39,877 nucleotides of DNA from Bacteroidaceae bacterium (GCA_024400995.1 JAKSLU010000010.1:1-39877); one strand, 5' to 3'; shown: positions 16,401-24,960, counted from the stretch's first letter. Notes: generated by a model from the letters alone, not told the origin. Program-made: numbers and translations.

Positions 16401-17904
16401 CCAGAGGATAGACGTCGTAGATCAGGCGGCTCACGCTGGCCTCTAGTCGGGCTCGCGTGGAGGAACAGCGCAGGTCGTCACCATGACCCTCCAGCGTGCA
16501 GCGCGCCGTGAGGGGTGTCAGAGGCAGATCGGGCAAAAAGGCCCGTAGGGGCAGGTGGCTGGTGGCTGCTGCTAGTTGATAGCTCAGATGGCGCAAATCC
16601 ACCCGACCGCGGAGGGCTGCCTTACCTCCTGCTGCATGGAGAGTAAGGTCGGCTGAGTAGTTGTCCGTACCATGGAAGGATACAGCTCCCAGCAGCTGCG
16701 TGGCATCGGGAACACGGACACCGCTACCCGCAAAGTGCTGCACAACTGTATTAATTCCACGCTTGGAGATAACATCCAACTGGATTGTACCAACACGATT
16801 AGGTTCCAGTGGTTTACTGATCCAACCAAGCAGATTTACATCAAGCAGAGAGGGATTGCTCATCGAAAGTCGGCGGAGGTGCACTTTGTCCATAGAGCCG
16901 TTCAGAGCTAAGTCAAGAGAGGTCGGCTCCGCAGGTATCAGTTTGAGATATTCAGCAGGGAGTATGCTGGCTGCCATGCTACGCACATCATCAGCATGCA
17001 GATCGCCGTTAGCCCACAGGTCGAACTGCTCGACGGCTCCCTGCTGGAGGGCTGCGAGAGGCAGGGTCACACCTGCTCTGAGATGGGAGTGAGCCGTGTG
17101 CAGACGCGCAGCCGCCGTGACTCGTTCGTCGGCATAAGCCAGAGAGTCCAGGCGCAGGTCAAGAGCCGGAGCAGAGAGTGCCCCATAGCGCAGATGGGTG
17201 GTCTGGAGTGAAAGGTCGCGCAGGGAGTAACGATCGGCTCCCGTATCGAAATGCCCCGCACGTGCCAGGGCCTCGCTGATGCCTACATCGGCACAGGTTG
17301 TGTCGCCTGGCAACACGAGGCGCACGCGGCTATCGCGCACTCTGGCCTCCTGCACACCGATGAGCCAGGGCGAGGAGGGGGTTGTATCCTGGACTGCCGT
17401 GTCGGTCAGCACTACGAGCAGGTCGGCCCCCCGCACGTCGGCCTGAATCCTGTCCAGACGGTTGTGCTCCCAGGCATAGCCATGGGTCCTGACCTGTGCA
17501 CGATCCACGGAACCCTGAACGTGGGTGTCGCTAATGAGCGACTTGGTGTTGAGCCGTGCGCGCTGCAGGCTGAAGCCATCAACATCAACCCGTCGGTCGA
17601 GGAGCGGACGCAGGGGTATGCTCAACTTGAGTGACTGACACTGGAGGAGCGTGTCGCCCTCAGCATCCTGGGCCGTCACCTGTCCCATCACGAGGTCGAG
17701 GGGAAAGTCCAGTCGCACCTCGCCTATCGCCAGCCGATAGCCCGTCTCCCGCTCGGCCCATGCACACACCTGGTCCACCGCCCAGCGCTGAACGGGCGGC
17801 AGATAGAGCACAAAGCCGACGAGGAAGAACAGGGCTACGACACTCGCCACGACGGCCAGCGCCGCCCTGAATCCTCGGGTGAAATATCGGTAATATCTGG
17901 GCAT
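13450..17904 (-). CDS. tamB: TamB-like translocation/assembly protein (DUF490)
   Basis: 1484 residues. One N-terminal membrane helix (about 13-35, AALAVVASVVALFFLVGFVL) anchors the protein in the inner membrane. A long beta-rich AsmA-like periplasmic body follows. The C-terminal TamB/DUF490 domain covers about 1130-1484 (GSLGVLDRTNVTYILRD, QAGEMKYELPVIPLKTF, LNPTLNIKATERM, and the ending FLGNRISLIIGGK to LFLFRR). TamB family proteins span the periplasm as a hydrophobic groove and are linked to lipid transport or barrel assembly. Its pairing with tamL (6-bp gap) supports the assignment. The 120 bp upstream, between rsmA and tamB, holds a tandem repeat and no clear promoter, so it probably depends on the upstream flippase promoter. 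Confidence 0.9.
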   Translation of the reverse strand: MPRYYRYFTRGFRAALAVVASVVALFFLVGFVLYLPPVQRWAVDQVCAWAERETGYRLAIGEVRLDFPLDLVMGQVTAQDAEGDTLLQCQSLKLSIPLRPLLDRRVDVDGFSLQRARLNTKSLISDTHVQGSVDRAQVRTHGYAWEHNRLDRIQADVRGADLLVVLTDTAVQDTTPSSPWLIGVQEARVRDSRVRLVLPGDTTCADVGISEALARAGHFDTGADRYSLRDLSLQTTHLRYGALSAPALDLRLDSLAYADERVTAAARLHTAHSHLRAGVTLPLAALQQGAVEQFDLWANGDLHADDVRSMAASILPAEYLKLIPAEPTSLDLALNGSMDKVHLRRLSMSNPSLLDVNLLGWISKPLEPNRVGTIQLDVISKRGINTVVQHFAGSGVRVPDATQLLGAVSFHGTDNYSADLTLHAAGGKAALRGRVDLRHLSYQLAAATSHLPLRAFLPDLPLTPLTARCTLEGHGDDLRCSSTRARLEASVSRLIYDVYPLDNTRLTLDLREGKAAVAFDMHNAMLSGNGHIRADLDRIINFDAHNEHPSYRAEVDACVDAFMPHAVGLMCDTLTIGAAFAAELELSHDLLHLKSKGGVEDICFISRDTLVRARNLGYDAAMSPDTTMLALRSGDMDMAFNSSVKLPALMQHGQSFVDELLRELRGHEIDQRQLASLLPTAQFSLRAGQQNPLAALLKMQGYTMTNLDMRLETSPTTGLAGWTRLGRLGLGALDIDTLYCDILQDEDGVKLMAQMRNYRKQNPHHFTATIDGYALSTGAGADLVFHDEEGQTGIDLGVQANYEDEGVRVHLYPRTPIIAYRRFTVNEDNYLFLGNDSTISANLDLLADDGTGLKLYGQPSEEGNIDLTLSVNRLNLGELSTVMPWMPPLRGYLSGDCHMTKLDEVMSAMLSIETQQFAYDNVEIGRLGTEITYLPKANGEHYAEAYLSYEGCEIMQASGSYFNRGAGSFVGDVHLEGLPLSLADAFTTSLNVNLTGQAEGDFHAEGPLDRPVMNGSIIFGDAHICSAVYGVDLRMDERPVEIRNSRLEFSDYVLRTAGNSPFTINGYVDASEIADTRIDLRLNTRGFELINAPRTRASQVYGKVYTDFDGSIRGSLSTLKVRGSLGVLDRTNVTYILRDAPVSVGDEFADLVSFMDFRDSTTVVVPQAVGTDIDVNVGINISDAAQFHCLLAEDGHSYVDVTGGGNLSFAYTRQGDMKLNGRYTIQAGEMKYELPVIPLKTFQLAQGSYVEFVGDILNPTLNIKATERMKAAVSEEGQRHTAQFVVGVDITQTLNDMGLEFTVEAPEDMGVQNELASMTALQRNKTAVALMATGMYMTDDFSSLTSGFSGSNALNMFLQSSIQSIAGNALGTVDLNFDIDNSNSALGTTTDYNFAFAKRFLGNRISLIIGGKVSSGADASNTAASIIDNISVEYRLDKGATRYVRLFYDRSAQDALEGRLMETGAGLVLRRKTNRLGELFLFRR

Positions 17905-17935
17905 GCTAATGGGGATTGATTATCAGCAGGTATCT

Positions 17936-18010
17936 TAGACTATACACTACGGCGCACTAGACTATACACTAAGAATCACTAGACTATACACTAAGAATCA
18001 CTAGTCCTAG
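17936..18010. repeat. 22-bp tandem repeat between rsmA and tamB
   Basis: Three head-to-tail 22-bp units, each beginning TAGACTATACACTA (17936, 17958, 17980). Units 2 and 3 are identical; unit 1 differs in its last bases. They end in CTAGTCCTAG. The same parts, in the opposite orientation, occur at 36362-36420. Confidence 0.85.
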
Positions 18011-18024
18011 GGGGCGAATTGTCT

Positions 18025-18801
18025 CTACCCCTGAGCGGTCTGTCCGGCCACCTCGTTGGTAAGTGCAATAAACTGCTCCACGGAGAGCTGTTCGGGCCGC
18101 ATCGTGCCCAGCGGATGGTCAGCAGGAATGATGCCACGGAGGCTACCGCGCAACATCTTGCGACGCTGCTGGAAGGCCTGCTTGACGATACGCTTCATCA
18201 GGCTATAGTCGCAGGGGAGCGAGGTGCGGGAGTTGCGCTTCATGCAGACCACGGCGCTCTGCACCTTGGGAGGAGGATTGAACACGGTGGGGGGCACGGT
18301 GAAGAGATACTCCACATCATACCACAACTGCACGAGTACAGAGAGGATGCCAAAGGCCTTGGTGCCGGGTTTGGCAGCCAGGCGCTCAGCCACCTCCTTC
18401 TGTATCATGCCTGTACAGCAAGGTATGAACTCCTTGTAGTCCAGCATCTTGAAGAATATCTGCGAGGAGATGTTGTAGGGATAGTTGCCCGTCAGGACAA
18501 AGGGCTCACCGCCGAAGGTGTTCTCCAGATGCATCTTGAGGAAGTCATCCTCTATGATATTGTCCTCCATGTCAGGCCAGGTGCGGCGCAGGTACTCCAC
18601 ACTTTCAAAGTCGAGTTCGACAACCTTGAGTGGACGGGGTTTGGTGCGCAAGAACTGGGTCATGACACCCATACCAGGGCCTACCTCCAGCACGGGCAGG
18701 TCGGGGCAGGCATCAACGGTATCGGCAATGCGCTGCGCTACACTGAGATCGGTCAGGAAGTGCTGTCCGAGGAACTTCTTGGGTTTTACGAGTTTATTCA
18801 C
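18025..18801 (-). CDS. rsmA: 16S rRNA dimethyladenosine transferase
   Basis: 258 residues. It dimethylates two adjacent adenines at the 3' end of 16S rRNA (A1518 and A1519, E. coli numbering) using SAM, late in small-subunit assembly. Motifs: KKFLGQHFLTD near the start, SAM loop VLEVGPGMGVMTQFL, acidic VELD, IIEDDFL and the catalytic GNYPYNIS. The C-terminal helical domain has VPPTVFNPPPKVQSAVV. The start ATG at 18801 overlaps the end of the upstream flippase-like gene by 8 bp, indicating coupling. Normal length, no missing motif. Confidence 0.96.
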   Translation of the reverse strand: MNKLVKPKKFLGQHFLTDLSVAQRIADTVDACPDLPVLEVGPGMGVMTQFLRTKPRPLKVVELDFESVEYLRRTWPDMEDNIIEDDFLKMHLENTFGGEPFVLTGNYPYNISSQIFFKMLDYKEFIPCCTGMIQKEVAERLAAKPGTKAFGILSVLVQLWYDVEYLFTVPPTVFNPPPKVQSAVVCMKRNSRTSLPCDYSLMKRIVKQAFQQRRKMLRGSLRGIIPADHPLGTMRPEQLSVEQFIALTNEVAGQTAQG

Positions 18802-19783
18802 GAGTGATACGTTTGGTATATGAAAGGTCAGCCAGGCCCCACGCTCCCATCAGGATGAGTTCGGCTGTCTGTATGGTGTGAACGGCTAGAGCAAAGAGCA
18901 CAGCAGGCTGCTCAGCAATGCCGCAGAGGACGAGCATGGTCTTGACGGCAAAGTGCCAGGGGCCTGCGCCATTGGGCGTGGGAACAATCACGGCAAAGCT
19001 ACCGATGCAGAAGATGAGCAACGCTGTCCAGACGTTGAAACCTGCCGTGAAGTCGAAGGCCCAAAAGGCCAAGTAGAAGTGCAGGAAATAGCCCGCCCAG
19101 ATGCCTACGCTGAGCAGCATGTAGAGCGTCAGACTCTTGACGGCCCGCAGGGAGGCGATGCCCGTCCACAGATCTAGGAGGAACTGACGTCCACGCTCAA
19201 AGGCCTTCATCTGCCACAGGATGCGGAGCACCACCAGAACGATGAGCGCCACGCAGGCGGCTGTCACCCAGTAGCCCGCCGTCGTGAAGTGGTGCAGCAG
19301 GGCATAGGGGTCCATACCCGTCTCCTGCATAAAGCGCAGAAACTGGGGCAACTGCGACACAAGGGCTAAGGCCGAGATGAGCAGCAGTAACAGGCTGTCC
19401 ACTAGACGCTCCGTGACGACAGTTCCCAACCCCTTGGAGAAGGGTGTGCCGCAGTAGCTCTTGAGCGTGCCGCAGCGTGTCACCTCGCCTATACGGGGCA
19501 CCACGAGCGAGGCGGCATAGCTCAGGAAGATGGCATCCACGCACACACGCCTCTTGGGACGCTCACCCATCGGCTCCAACGCCATACGCCAACGCAACCC
19601 CCTGAACACGGCGGGCAGAACACCCACCACGAGCGAGAGCGTCATCCACCCCCAGTGCATGTTGCTACGCATCATCTGGCGGAACGACTCCCAGTCGCTG
19701 TCGCGATACATCCACCAAAGGATGGCGGCACCTATCACAAAGGGCAGGCACGACTTGAGTATGGCCGAGATTATCTTCTTCAT
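18794..19783 (-). CDS. Flippase-like (UPF0104/lysylphosphatidylglycerol synthase TM) membrane protein
   Basis: 329 residues from the ATG at 19783, with about eight hydrophobic segments (LPFVIGAAILWWMY, LVVGVLPAVFRGLRWRMAL, LLLLLISALALVSQL and others). The pattern RGLRWRMALEP, then AASLVVPRIGEVTRCGTLKSY, then VPTPNGAGPWHFAVKTML is typical of UPF0104/YbhN-like proteins related to the membrane part of MprF. The role is probably lipid or polyprenyl-linked flipping in the inner membrane; no MprF catalytic domain is present. An upstream in-frame ATG (19819) lies beyond the promoter and is rejected. The gene heads the cluster with rsmA. Confidence 0.82.
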   Translation of the reverse strand: MKKIISAILKSCLPFVIGAAILWWMYRDSDWESFRQMMRSNMHWGWMTLSLVVGVLPAVFRGLRWRMALEPMGERPKRRVCVDAIFLSYAASLVVPRIGEVTRCGTLKSYCGTPFSKGLGTVVTERLVDSLLLLLISALALVSQLPQFLRFMQETGMDPYALLHHFTTAGYWVTAACVALIVLVVLRILWQMKAFERGRQFLLDLWTGIASLRAVKSLTLYMLLSVGIWAGYFLHFYLAFWAFDFTAGFNVWTALLIFCIGSFAVIVPTPNGAGPWHFAVKTMLVLCGIAEQPAVLFALAVHTIQTAELILMGAWGLADLSYTKRITRE

Positions 19784-19807
19784 AGGTTCGGTTTGAGCTA
19801 TCAGGCG

Positions 19808-19838
19808 CAAAGGTAGCATTTTTTCCGCACATACGCAA
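19808..19838 (-). promoter_or_regulatory. Promoter of the flippase-rsmA-tamB-tamL cluster
   Basis: TTG (19838-19836), a 20-bp spacer and TACCTTTG (19815-19808) on the minus strand, with a start near 19801 and an 18-nt leader to ATG 19783. This fixes the start of the flippase gene. Confidence 0.75.
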
Positions 19839-19907
19839 TTTTTTCGCCCGCGCGCTACATGCGTACGATATAAAAGAGGAGAAACATGCGCATACGGAGC
19901 AGAAAAG

Positions 19908-19939
19908 TTTGGAGGCTATTGTTTTTTTTTGTAACTTTG
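19908..19939 (+). promoter_or_regulatory. Promoter of the dnaX-slyD-aroC operon
   Basis: TTTG (19908-19911), a 20-bp spacer and TAACTTTG (19932-19939). The start site would be near 19946, 36 nt before ATG 19982. Confidence 0.75.
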
Positions 19940-19981
19940 CCTGCGAAATATCTACCTACAAAAATTAGCCACCCAAGACCG

Positions 19982-20740
19982 ATGCAGAAGAACATTTCCC
20001 CCAACTTTGACGAGTTGATGCAGGCTAAGCATGAGGGACTCGTCGTACAGACCGAACGCGAGCTGCGAGAGGAGCAGTATCGCGTGATTGAGGCTGAGAT
20101 CGAGAAGCGACTTCAGCTCTACGAACGCTACTACGGCAAGTTCGTATCGCAGGACGAGCGCAACGACTACTACGTATATATCGACCGCAAGATTCGCGGC
20201 AAGGAAGTCAACACAGGCATATACCCCGAGCACGTCCGCGAGAAGATGCTGCAGGTGCGCCAGCTTATCGGCGAGCTGAGCGAAATGGGTGTCAACGAAC
20301 AGACGCTCATGGACCTCGTGCGCCCGCAGCGCCAGCTGTCCCGCCTCTACATCACGGCGGACTACCGCATCTTCCTGCCAGAGTTCAACAACATGGAGGT
20401 GGATCTCACCCCCCTGCCCCGCGCCGTGTTCATCCTGTTCCTGCGCCATCCGGAGGGCATCGTATTCAAGGAGATTGGCGACTACTTCCTGGAGCTGCTC
20501 AACATCTATCGCACCATCCAGGGCAGCCGCTTCAACGAACTCCGTGCCCGCGCTTCGCTCGGTACGCTGTGCGACCCCTTCAAGAACTCCCTCAACGAGA
20601 AAATTTCGCGCATCCGCGAGAAGTTCTTCGACATTCTCTCCCCCGACGCAGCGCCTCTCTACTGCATTGACGGCCTGCGTAGCCAACCCAAGCGTATAAG
20701 CCTGCCCTCAGCCCTTGTGGACTGGGAGAACAAGGACTAA
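19982..20740 (+). CDS. Uncharacterised Bacteroidales protein upstream of dnaX
   Basis: 252 residues from ATG 19982 (MQKNISPNFDELMQAKHEGL); the frame is open further upstream but only through the promoter. There is no signal peptide or membrane segment. The first 110 residues are charged and helical, with coiled-coil character (TERELREEQYRVIEAEIEKR). The centre has LYITADYRIFLPEFNNMEVDL, then LPRAVFILFLRHPEGIVFKE, a segment recurring in uncharacterised Bacteroidales proteins that reads like a winged-helix core. The end is rich in basic residues (NEKISRIREKFFDIL). DNA or nucleoprotein binding is plausible but only inferred. Its stop is 18 bp before dnaX, so it is the first gene of that operon. 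Confidence 0.75.
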   Translation: MQKNISPNFDELMQAKHEGLVVQTERELREEQYRVIEAEIEKRLQLYERYYGKFVSQDERNDYYVYIDRKIRGKEVNTGIYPEHVREKMLQVRQLIGELSEMGVNEQTLMDLVRPQRQLSRLYITADYRIFLPEFNNMEVDLTPLPRAVFILFLRHPEGIVFKEIGDYFLELLNIYRTIQGSRFNELRARASLGTLCDPFKNSLNEKISRIREKFFDILSPDAAPLYCIDGLRSQPKRISLPSALVDWENKD

Positions 20741-20758
20741 CAAGCCAAATCCATACAC

Positions 20759-22585
20759 ATGAGCAACTATATAGTATCAGCGCGCAAGTACCGCCCCGTG
20801 ACCTTCGACACGGTAGTCGGTCAGCAGTCGCTCACTACGACCCTAAAGAACGCCATAGAGACAGGCAAGCTGGCACATGCCTACCTGTTCTGTGGCCCCC
20901 GAGGTGTGGGCAAGACGACATGCGCCCGCATCTTTGCCAAAACCATAAACTGCGAACACCGCAACGCCAATGGTGAGGCCTGCGATGAGTGCGAGAGTTG
21001 TCGCGCCTTCAACGAGCAGCGCTCTCTCAACATCCATGAGCTTGATGCCGCCTCCAACAACTCCGTTGACGACATGCGCCAACTCATTGAGCAGGTGCAG
21101 GTTCCGCCCCAGATAGGACGCTACAAGGTGTTCATCATCGACGAGGTGCACATGCTCTCCACGGCGGCCTTCAACGCCTTCCTCAAGACACTGGAGGAGC
21201 CGCCCTCACACGCCATTTTTATCCTCGCCACAACGGAGAAGCACAAGATACTGCCCACCATCCTCTCACGCTGCCAGACCTACGACTTCAATCGTATGGA
21301 CATCAGCCTCATCGTAGGCCACCTCAAGGGCGTGGCCGAGAAGGAGGGCATACAGTACGAGGAGGAGGCTCTCAACATGATAGCACAGAAGGCGGACGGC
21401 GGTATGCGTGATGCACTCTCCATCTTTGACCAGGTGGCCTCCTTCACCAATGGCAACATTACCTACCAAAAGGTGATCGAAGACCTCAACGTACTGGACT
21501 ACGACTACTACTTCAGGCTGACGGAGCAGTTCCTTGCCGTCGATGTGACGGGATGTATGCTCACACTCAACGACGTTCTGTCGCGCGGCTTCCAGGCCAA
21601 CCACTTCATGGCAGGTCTGGCCAGCCACTTCCGCAATCTGCTCATGGCCCACGACCCACAGACCCTGCATCTGCTCGAGGCCAGCGACCAGGTGCGTCAG
21701 CGCTATGCCGAGCAGGCACGCAAGTGCTCACCCCGCATGCTCTATCAGGCCCTGCGACTCTGCAACCAGTGCGACCTCAACTACCGACAGAGCAACAACA
21801 AGCGACTGCTCGTCGAGATAACCCTCATACAGGTGGCGCAGCTCTCCGATCCCACGCCGGACGACGCGCCGGGCTCGGGGCTTGGCCCTAACAAGCGACT
21901 TAAACCCATCTTCAAGGCGCTGATGCCCGTTAGCACCAGCGCCCAGCCTGCATTGCAGAGCACCCCCGCCTCCACTGCAGCACCCGCAACAGCCCCTACT
22001 GTAGCTCCCGCTCCAGCCCCCAAGGCCACTCTCACCAGTACACCGGCAGCAACGCCCTCTACCCCACAGCCCGCCGCCAAGCCTATAGGACGCCCTGGCG
22101 TGGCACGCACCATCAGCATTACACGCCGACCCGCACAGACTGCTCCCGCCGAGCAACCCAAAGCGGCCAGCCTGGAGGCCATTCCTGAGGAGGCCTTGCA
22201 CACGGCTACCAATATAGGCGACCTGCCCTTCACAGCCGAGCACTTCAACTACCAGTGGATGCGCTTTGCCATGCAACTCCCCATCGAGCAGATGGCCAAT
22301 GCCGAGCGCATGAAAATGATGCGGCCCAAGGTCACCGAAGGCTCCCCTGTGGTAGAGGTGACAGTGGAGAACCCACGCGTCTGCCAGTACATGAACGCCC
22401 TGCGTCCCCAGCTCCTGCAATATCTGCGCCGTGAGCTCTCCAACTCGCAGATCGACGTACAGTTCAGTGTGGACGAGTCGGAGCTCCCCCAGAGACTATT
22501 TGCCCCGCACGAGATTCTGGCCGATATGCGCAAACGCAAGAACGTGGAGGTACTCCTGGAGAGCCTGCCCCTCGTACTCGGCTAA
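20759..22585 (+). CDS. dnaX: DNA polymerase III subunit gamma/tau
   Basis: 608 residues. The clamp-loader ATPase that loads the sliding clamp and joins the replisome. Walker A is GPRGVGKT (46-53). The zinc module has C65, C75, C78 and C81. Walker B/DEAD-like box DEVHML is at 128-133, and the SRC sensor motif is in ILSRCQTYDF. Domain III follows, then a long Ala/Pro/Thr-rich linker (about 395-470) and a tau-like C-terminal domain (FTAEHFNYQWMRFAMQLP onward). I saw no obvious slippery A-run for a gamma frameshift. Cotranscribed with its neighbours by spacing. Confidence 0.95.
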   Translation: MSNYIVSARKYRPVTFDTVVGQQSLTTTLKNAIETGKLAHAYLFCGPRGVGKTTCARIFAKTINCEHRNANGEACDECESCRAFNEQRSLNIHELDAASNNSVDDMRQLIEQVQVPPQIGRYKVFIIDEVHMLSTAAFNAFLKTLEEPPSHAIFILATTEKHKILPTILSRCQTYDFNRMDISLIVGHLKGVAEKEGIQYEEEALNMIAQKADGGMRDALSIFDQVASFTNGNITYQKVIEDLNVLDYDYYFRLTEQFLAVDVTGCMLTLNDVLSRGFQANHFMAGLASHFRNLLMAHDPQTLHLLEASDQVRQRYAEQARKCSPRMLYQALRLCNQCDLNYRQSNNKRLLVEITLIQVAQLSDPTPDDAPGSGLGPNKRLKPIFKALMPVSTSAQPALQSTPASTAAPATAPTVAPAPAPKATLTSTPAATPSTPQPAAKPIGRPGVARTISITRRPAQTAPAEQPKAASLEAIPEEALHTATNIGDLPFTAEHFNYQWMRFAMQLPIEQMANAERMKMMRPKVTEGSPVVEVTVENPRVCQYMNALRPQLLQYLRRELSNSQIDVQFSVDESELPQRLFAPHEILADMRKRKNVEVLLESLPLVLG

Positions 22586-22610
22586 CTACCACCTCCATGA
22601 GAGAAGCCCC

Positions 22611-22636
22611 TAAACATTAAACTTTAAACATTAAAC
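22611..22636 (+). repeat. AAACATTAAACTTT direct repeat
   Basis: TAAACATTAAACTT and TTAAACATTAAACCTT stand in tandem in the 57-bp gap between dnaX and the slyD-like gene, ending 6 bp before its ATG. No -7 box is visible, so I do not call it a promoter. Confidence 0.5.
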
Positions 22637-22642
22637 CTTCCC

Positions 22643-23221
22643 ATGCACAAGTACATCACAGTAGCATACGATCTCTTTGCCCCCGACGCTGAGGGCCACC
22701 CCGAACTCCTCGAACAGGCACCTGCCGAGCACCCCTTCCAGTTCCTCTCCGAGCTGGGCATGGCCCTGGAGGCCTTCGAGCAGCACATTGCTCCGCTCAA
22801 CGAGGGCGAAACCTTTGACTTCACCCTCACCCCAGAGGAGGGTTACGGTCCCCATCTGGAGGACCGCGTCATCACCGTGCCTAAGAGCGTCTTTACGGTC
22901 AACGGCAAGTTCCTCTCCGACAAGGTCTTTGAGGGCAATATCATACCCCTCGTCAACGAGGATGGCTACCACTTCTACGCACTCGTCATCGAGGTAACTG
23001 ACGACAGCGTCACACTCGACTGCAACAACCTCTATGCTGGCAAAACCCTCCACTATGTCGGCAAGGTCATCACCTCCCGTCCCGCCACGGAACAGGAAGT
23101 GACGGAGGCCATACAGGGCTTCAGCGCCGAAGGTGGTGGCTGCCACTGCGGCGGAGGCTGCGGTGGCTGTGGTGGAGGCTGCGACGAAGGTGGCTGTGGT
23201 GGATGCGGAAGTTGCGGCTAA
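22643..23221 (+). CDS. slyD: SlyD-like FKBP-type peptidyl-prolyl isomerase
   Basis: 192 residues. FKBP core with an inserted chaperone flap: [11 protein letters not shown], then [19 protein letters not shown] and [21 protein letters not shown], then [20 protein letters not shown]. It catalyses Xaa-Pro isomerisation and acts as a folding helper in the cytoplasm. The last 30 residues are almost only Gly, Cys and a few His/Glu/Asp, repeating CGG/CGGG, like the metal-binding tail of SlyD. That suggests Ni/Zn/Cu storage or sensing. Its stop shares one base with the aroC start (TAATG), so translation is coupled. Confidence 0.88.
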   Translation: MHKYITVAYDLFAPDAEGHPELLEQAPAEHPFQFLSELGMALEAFEQHIAPLNEGETFDFTLTPEEGYGPHLEDRVITVPKSVFTVNGKFLSDKVFEGNIIPLVNEDGYHFYALVIEVTDDSVTLDCNNLYAGKTLHYVGKVITSRPATEQEVTEAIQGFSAEGGGCHCGGGCGGCGGGCDEGGCGGCGSCG

Positions 23222-24285
23222 TGAACAGCTTCGGACACATATTCCGCCTGACCTCCTTCGGTGAGAGTCACGGCCCTGCCATCGGCGGGGTCATAGATGG
23301 CATGCCTGCAGGCATAGAGGTCGATATGGACTTTGTCCAGCAACAACTCAACCGCCGCCGGCCAGGCCAGAGCGCGCTCACCACATCACGCCAGGAACAA
23401 GACCAGGTCGAGATACTGAGCGGCATATTTGAGGGCCGCACCACGGGAACTCCCATAGGATTCATGGTACGCAACAGCAATCAGCACTCCTCTGACTACG
23501 ACAATCTGCGCGACGTGTTCCGTCCCTCCCACGCGGACTACACCTATCAGCACAAGTATGGTGTGCGTGACCATCGCGGCGGCGGACGTTCCTCAGCGCG
23601 TGAGACCATCAGTCGCGTGGTAGCTGGTGCCTTTGCCATGTTGGTGCTGCGTCAACACGGGATTAGCATCCAGGCCTACACCTCGCAGGTCGGTCCCATT
23701 GCACTCCCCCTGCCCTACTCCGCGCTCGACCTCTCCCTGACGGAGAGTAACCCTGTGCGCTGTCCACACCCCGACACTGCCCAGCAGATGACTGAACTCA
23801 TAGAGAAAGTCAAGTCCGAGGGTGACACTATCGGTGGCACTATCACTTGCGTCGTCAAGGGATGTCCAGCAGGTCTGGGCGAACCCGTCTTTGACAAACT
23901 TCATGCCGTACTGGGTCAGGCCATGCTCAGCATCAACGCCTGCCATGGATTTGACTATGGTGCAGGCTTTGAGGGAATCAATCAGCGTGGTTCGGAGCAG
24001 AACGACACTCCCGATAGTGGCACCAACAACAGCGGTGGCATACAGGGTGGCATCAGCAATGGTCGCGACATATACTTCCGCTGTCTCTTCAAGCCCGTGG
24101 CCACCCTGCTACGCGAACAGTCCGTACTGGACAAGGATGGCCGCATCACTACCCTCAAGGCTCGCGGTCGCCACGACCCCTGCGTACTCCCCCGTGCAGT
24201 TCCTATCGTGGAGACTATGGCTGCTATCACCCTCCTCGACTTTATGCTGCAACAGCAGATACACAAAGAGAGACTCCCGCAGTAG
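23221..24285 (+). CDS. aroC: Chorismate synthase
   Basis: 354 residues from the ATG at 23221. It converts 5-enolpyruvylshikimate 3-phosphate to chorismate, the last shared step of aromatic amino acid synthesis, using reduced FMN. Signatures seen: [64 protein letters not shown] and [16 protein letters not shown]. The ATG in the TAATG overlap gives MNSFGHIF, the standard N-terminus; the ATG 18 bp upstream would add six residues from inside the slyD tail. Last gene of the operon. Confidence 0.96.
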   Translation: MNSFGHIFRLTSFGESHGPAIGGVIDGMPAGIEVDMDFVQQQLNRRRPGQSALTTSRQEQDQVEILSGIFEGRTTGTPIGFMVRNSNQHSSDYDNLRDVFRPSHADYTYQHKYGVRDHRGGGRSSARETISRVVAGAFAMLVLRQHGISIQAYTSQVGPIALPLPYSALDLSLTESNPVRCPHPDTAQQMTELIEKVKSEGDTIGGTITCVVKGCPAGLGEPVFDKLHAVLGQAMLSINACHGFDYGAGFEGINQRGSEQNDTPDSGTNNSGGIQGGISNGRDIYFRCLFKPVATLLREQSVLDKDGRITTLKARGRHDPCVLPRAVPIVETMAAITLLDFMLQQQIHKERLPQ

Positions 24286-24301
24286 GAGCCTCTCTTTTTT
24301 T
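24267..24301 (+). terminator. Terminator of the dnaX-aroC operon
   Basis: AGAGAGACTCC (24267-24277) pairs with GGAGCCTCTCT (24285-24295) with one mismatch, followed by TTTTTTT. The stem overlaps the aroC stop codon. The reverse strand has a weaker U-tract (TTTGTG), so it may also help end the converging TRIC-like gene. Confidence 0.85.
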
Positions 24302-24327
24302 ATTATGTACCGACTACATCTGTTAGA

Positions 24328-24960
24328 TCATTGCTCTCCCTTGAGTACGGGCAGATTTATCTTGTACTTCACGGCCAGTACGCGGGTAAGAATAACCACA
24401 AAGCCGCACACCAGACCACAGGTCACGTTGTCGTAGCCGCAATACCACAGCAACCAGTACAGGAGACCGCCAGCCACACAGGCCAGAGCGTAAATTTCTC
24501 CGCGGAAGATAAGCGGCACCTCATTGATAAACACATCGCGTATCACACCACCCGCAGCACCCGTCATCGAACCCATGATGATGGCTGCCCAGAAGGGGTA
24601 GTTGCCGTCGGCACCGAGGGTCTTTTCTATACCGATGACCGTGAACATGGCCAGGCCGATGGTGTCGAAGATAAACCACGTGGTATCCTGGCGCACCAAA
24701 CGCTTGTTGAATATTATCACCCAGATGAGTGACATACCCGTCAGGATGAGATAGATGGGATTTTTCATCCAAAAGATATCATTGCCTAGCATTACGTCAC
24801 GTATTGTGCCGCCACCAATGGCAGTTGCCAAACCTACGATGAAAGCGCCAAAGAGGTCAAAATGCTTGGCCGATGCCAGACGAATACCCGATATGGCAAA
24901 GGCTACCGTACCGATATAGTCCAGCAGCTGGGTGAAGGTGATGTGCGCTAACAAGTCCAC
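24328..24960 (-). CDS. TRIC/YicG-family membrane protein (UPF0126)
   Basis: 210 residues with seven hydrophobic segments in two similar halves, each with the family's glycine-rich motif: IGGGTIRDVMLG near residue 50 and AAGGVIRDVF near residue 136. Members form trimeric cation channels in the TRIC structural family; the bacterial role is poorly known, so K+ or another monovalent cation is only a guess. The ATG at 24960 is 38 bp downstream of the flavoprotein gene, separated by a hexamer repeat, so the two are probably cotranscribed. Confidence 0.88.
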   Translation of the reverse strand: MDLLAHITFTQLLDYIGTVAFAISGIRLASAKHFDLFGAFIVGLATAIGGGTIRDVMLGNDIFWMKNPIYLILTGMSLIWVIIFNKRLVRQDTTWFIFDTIGLAMFTVIGIEKTLGADGNYPFWAAIIMGSMTGAAGGVIRDVFINEVPLIFRGEIYALACVAGGLLYWLLWYCGYDNVTCGLVCGFVVILTRVLAVKYKINLPVLKGEQ

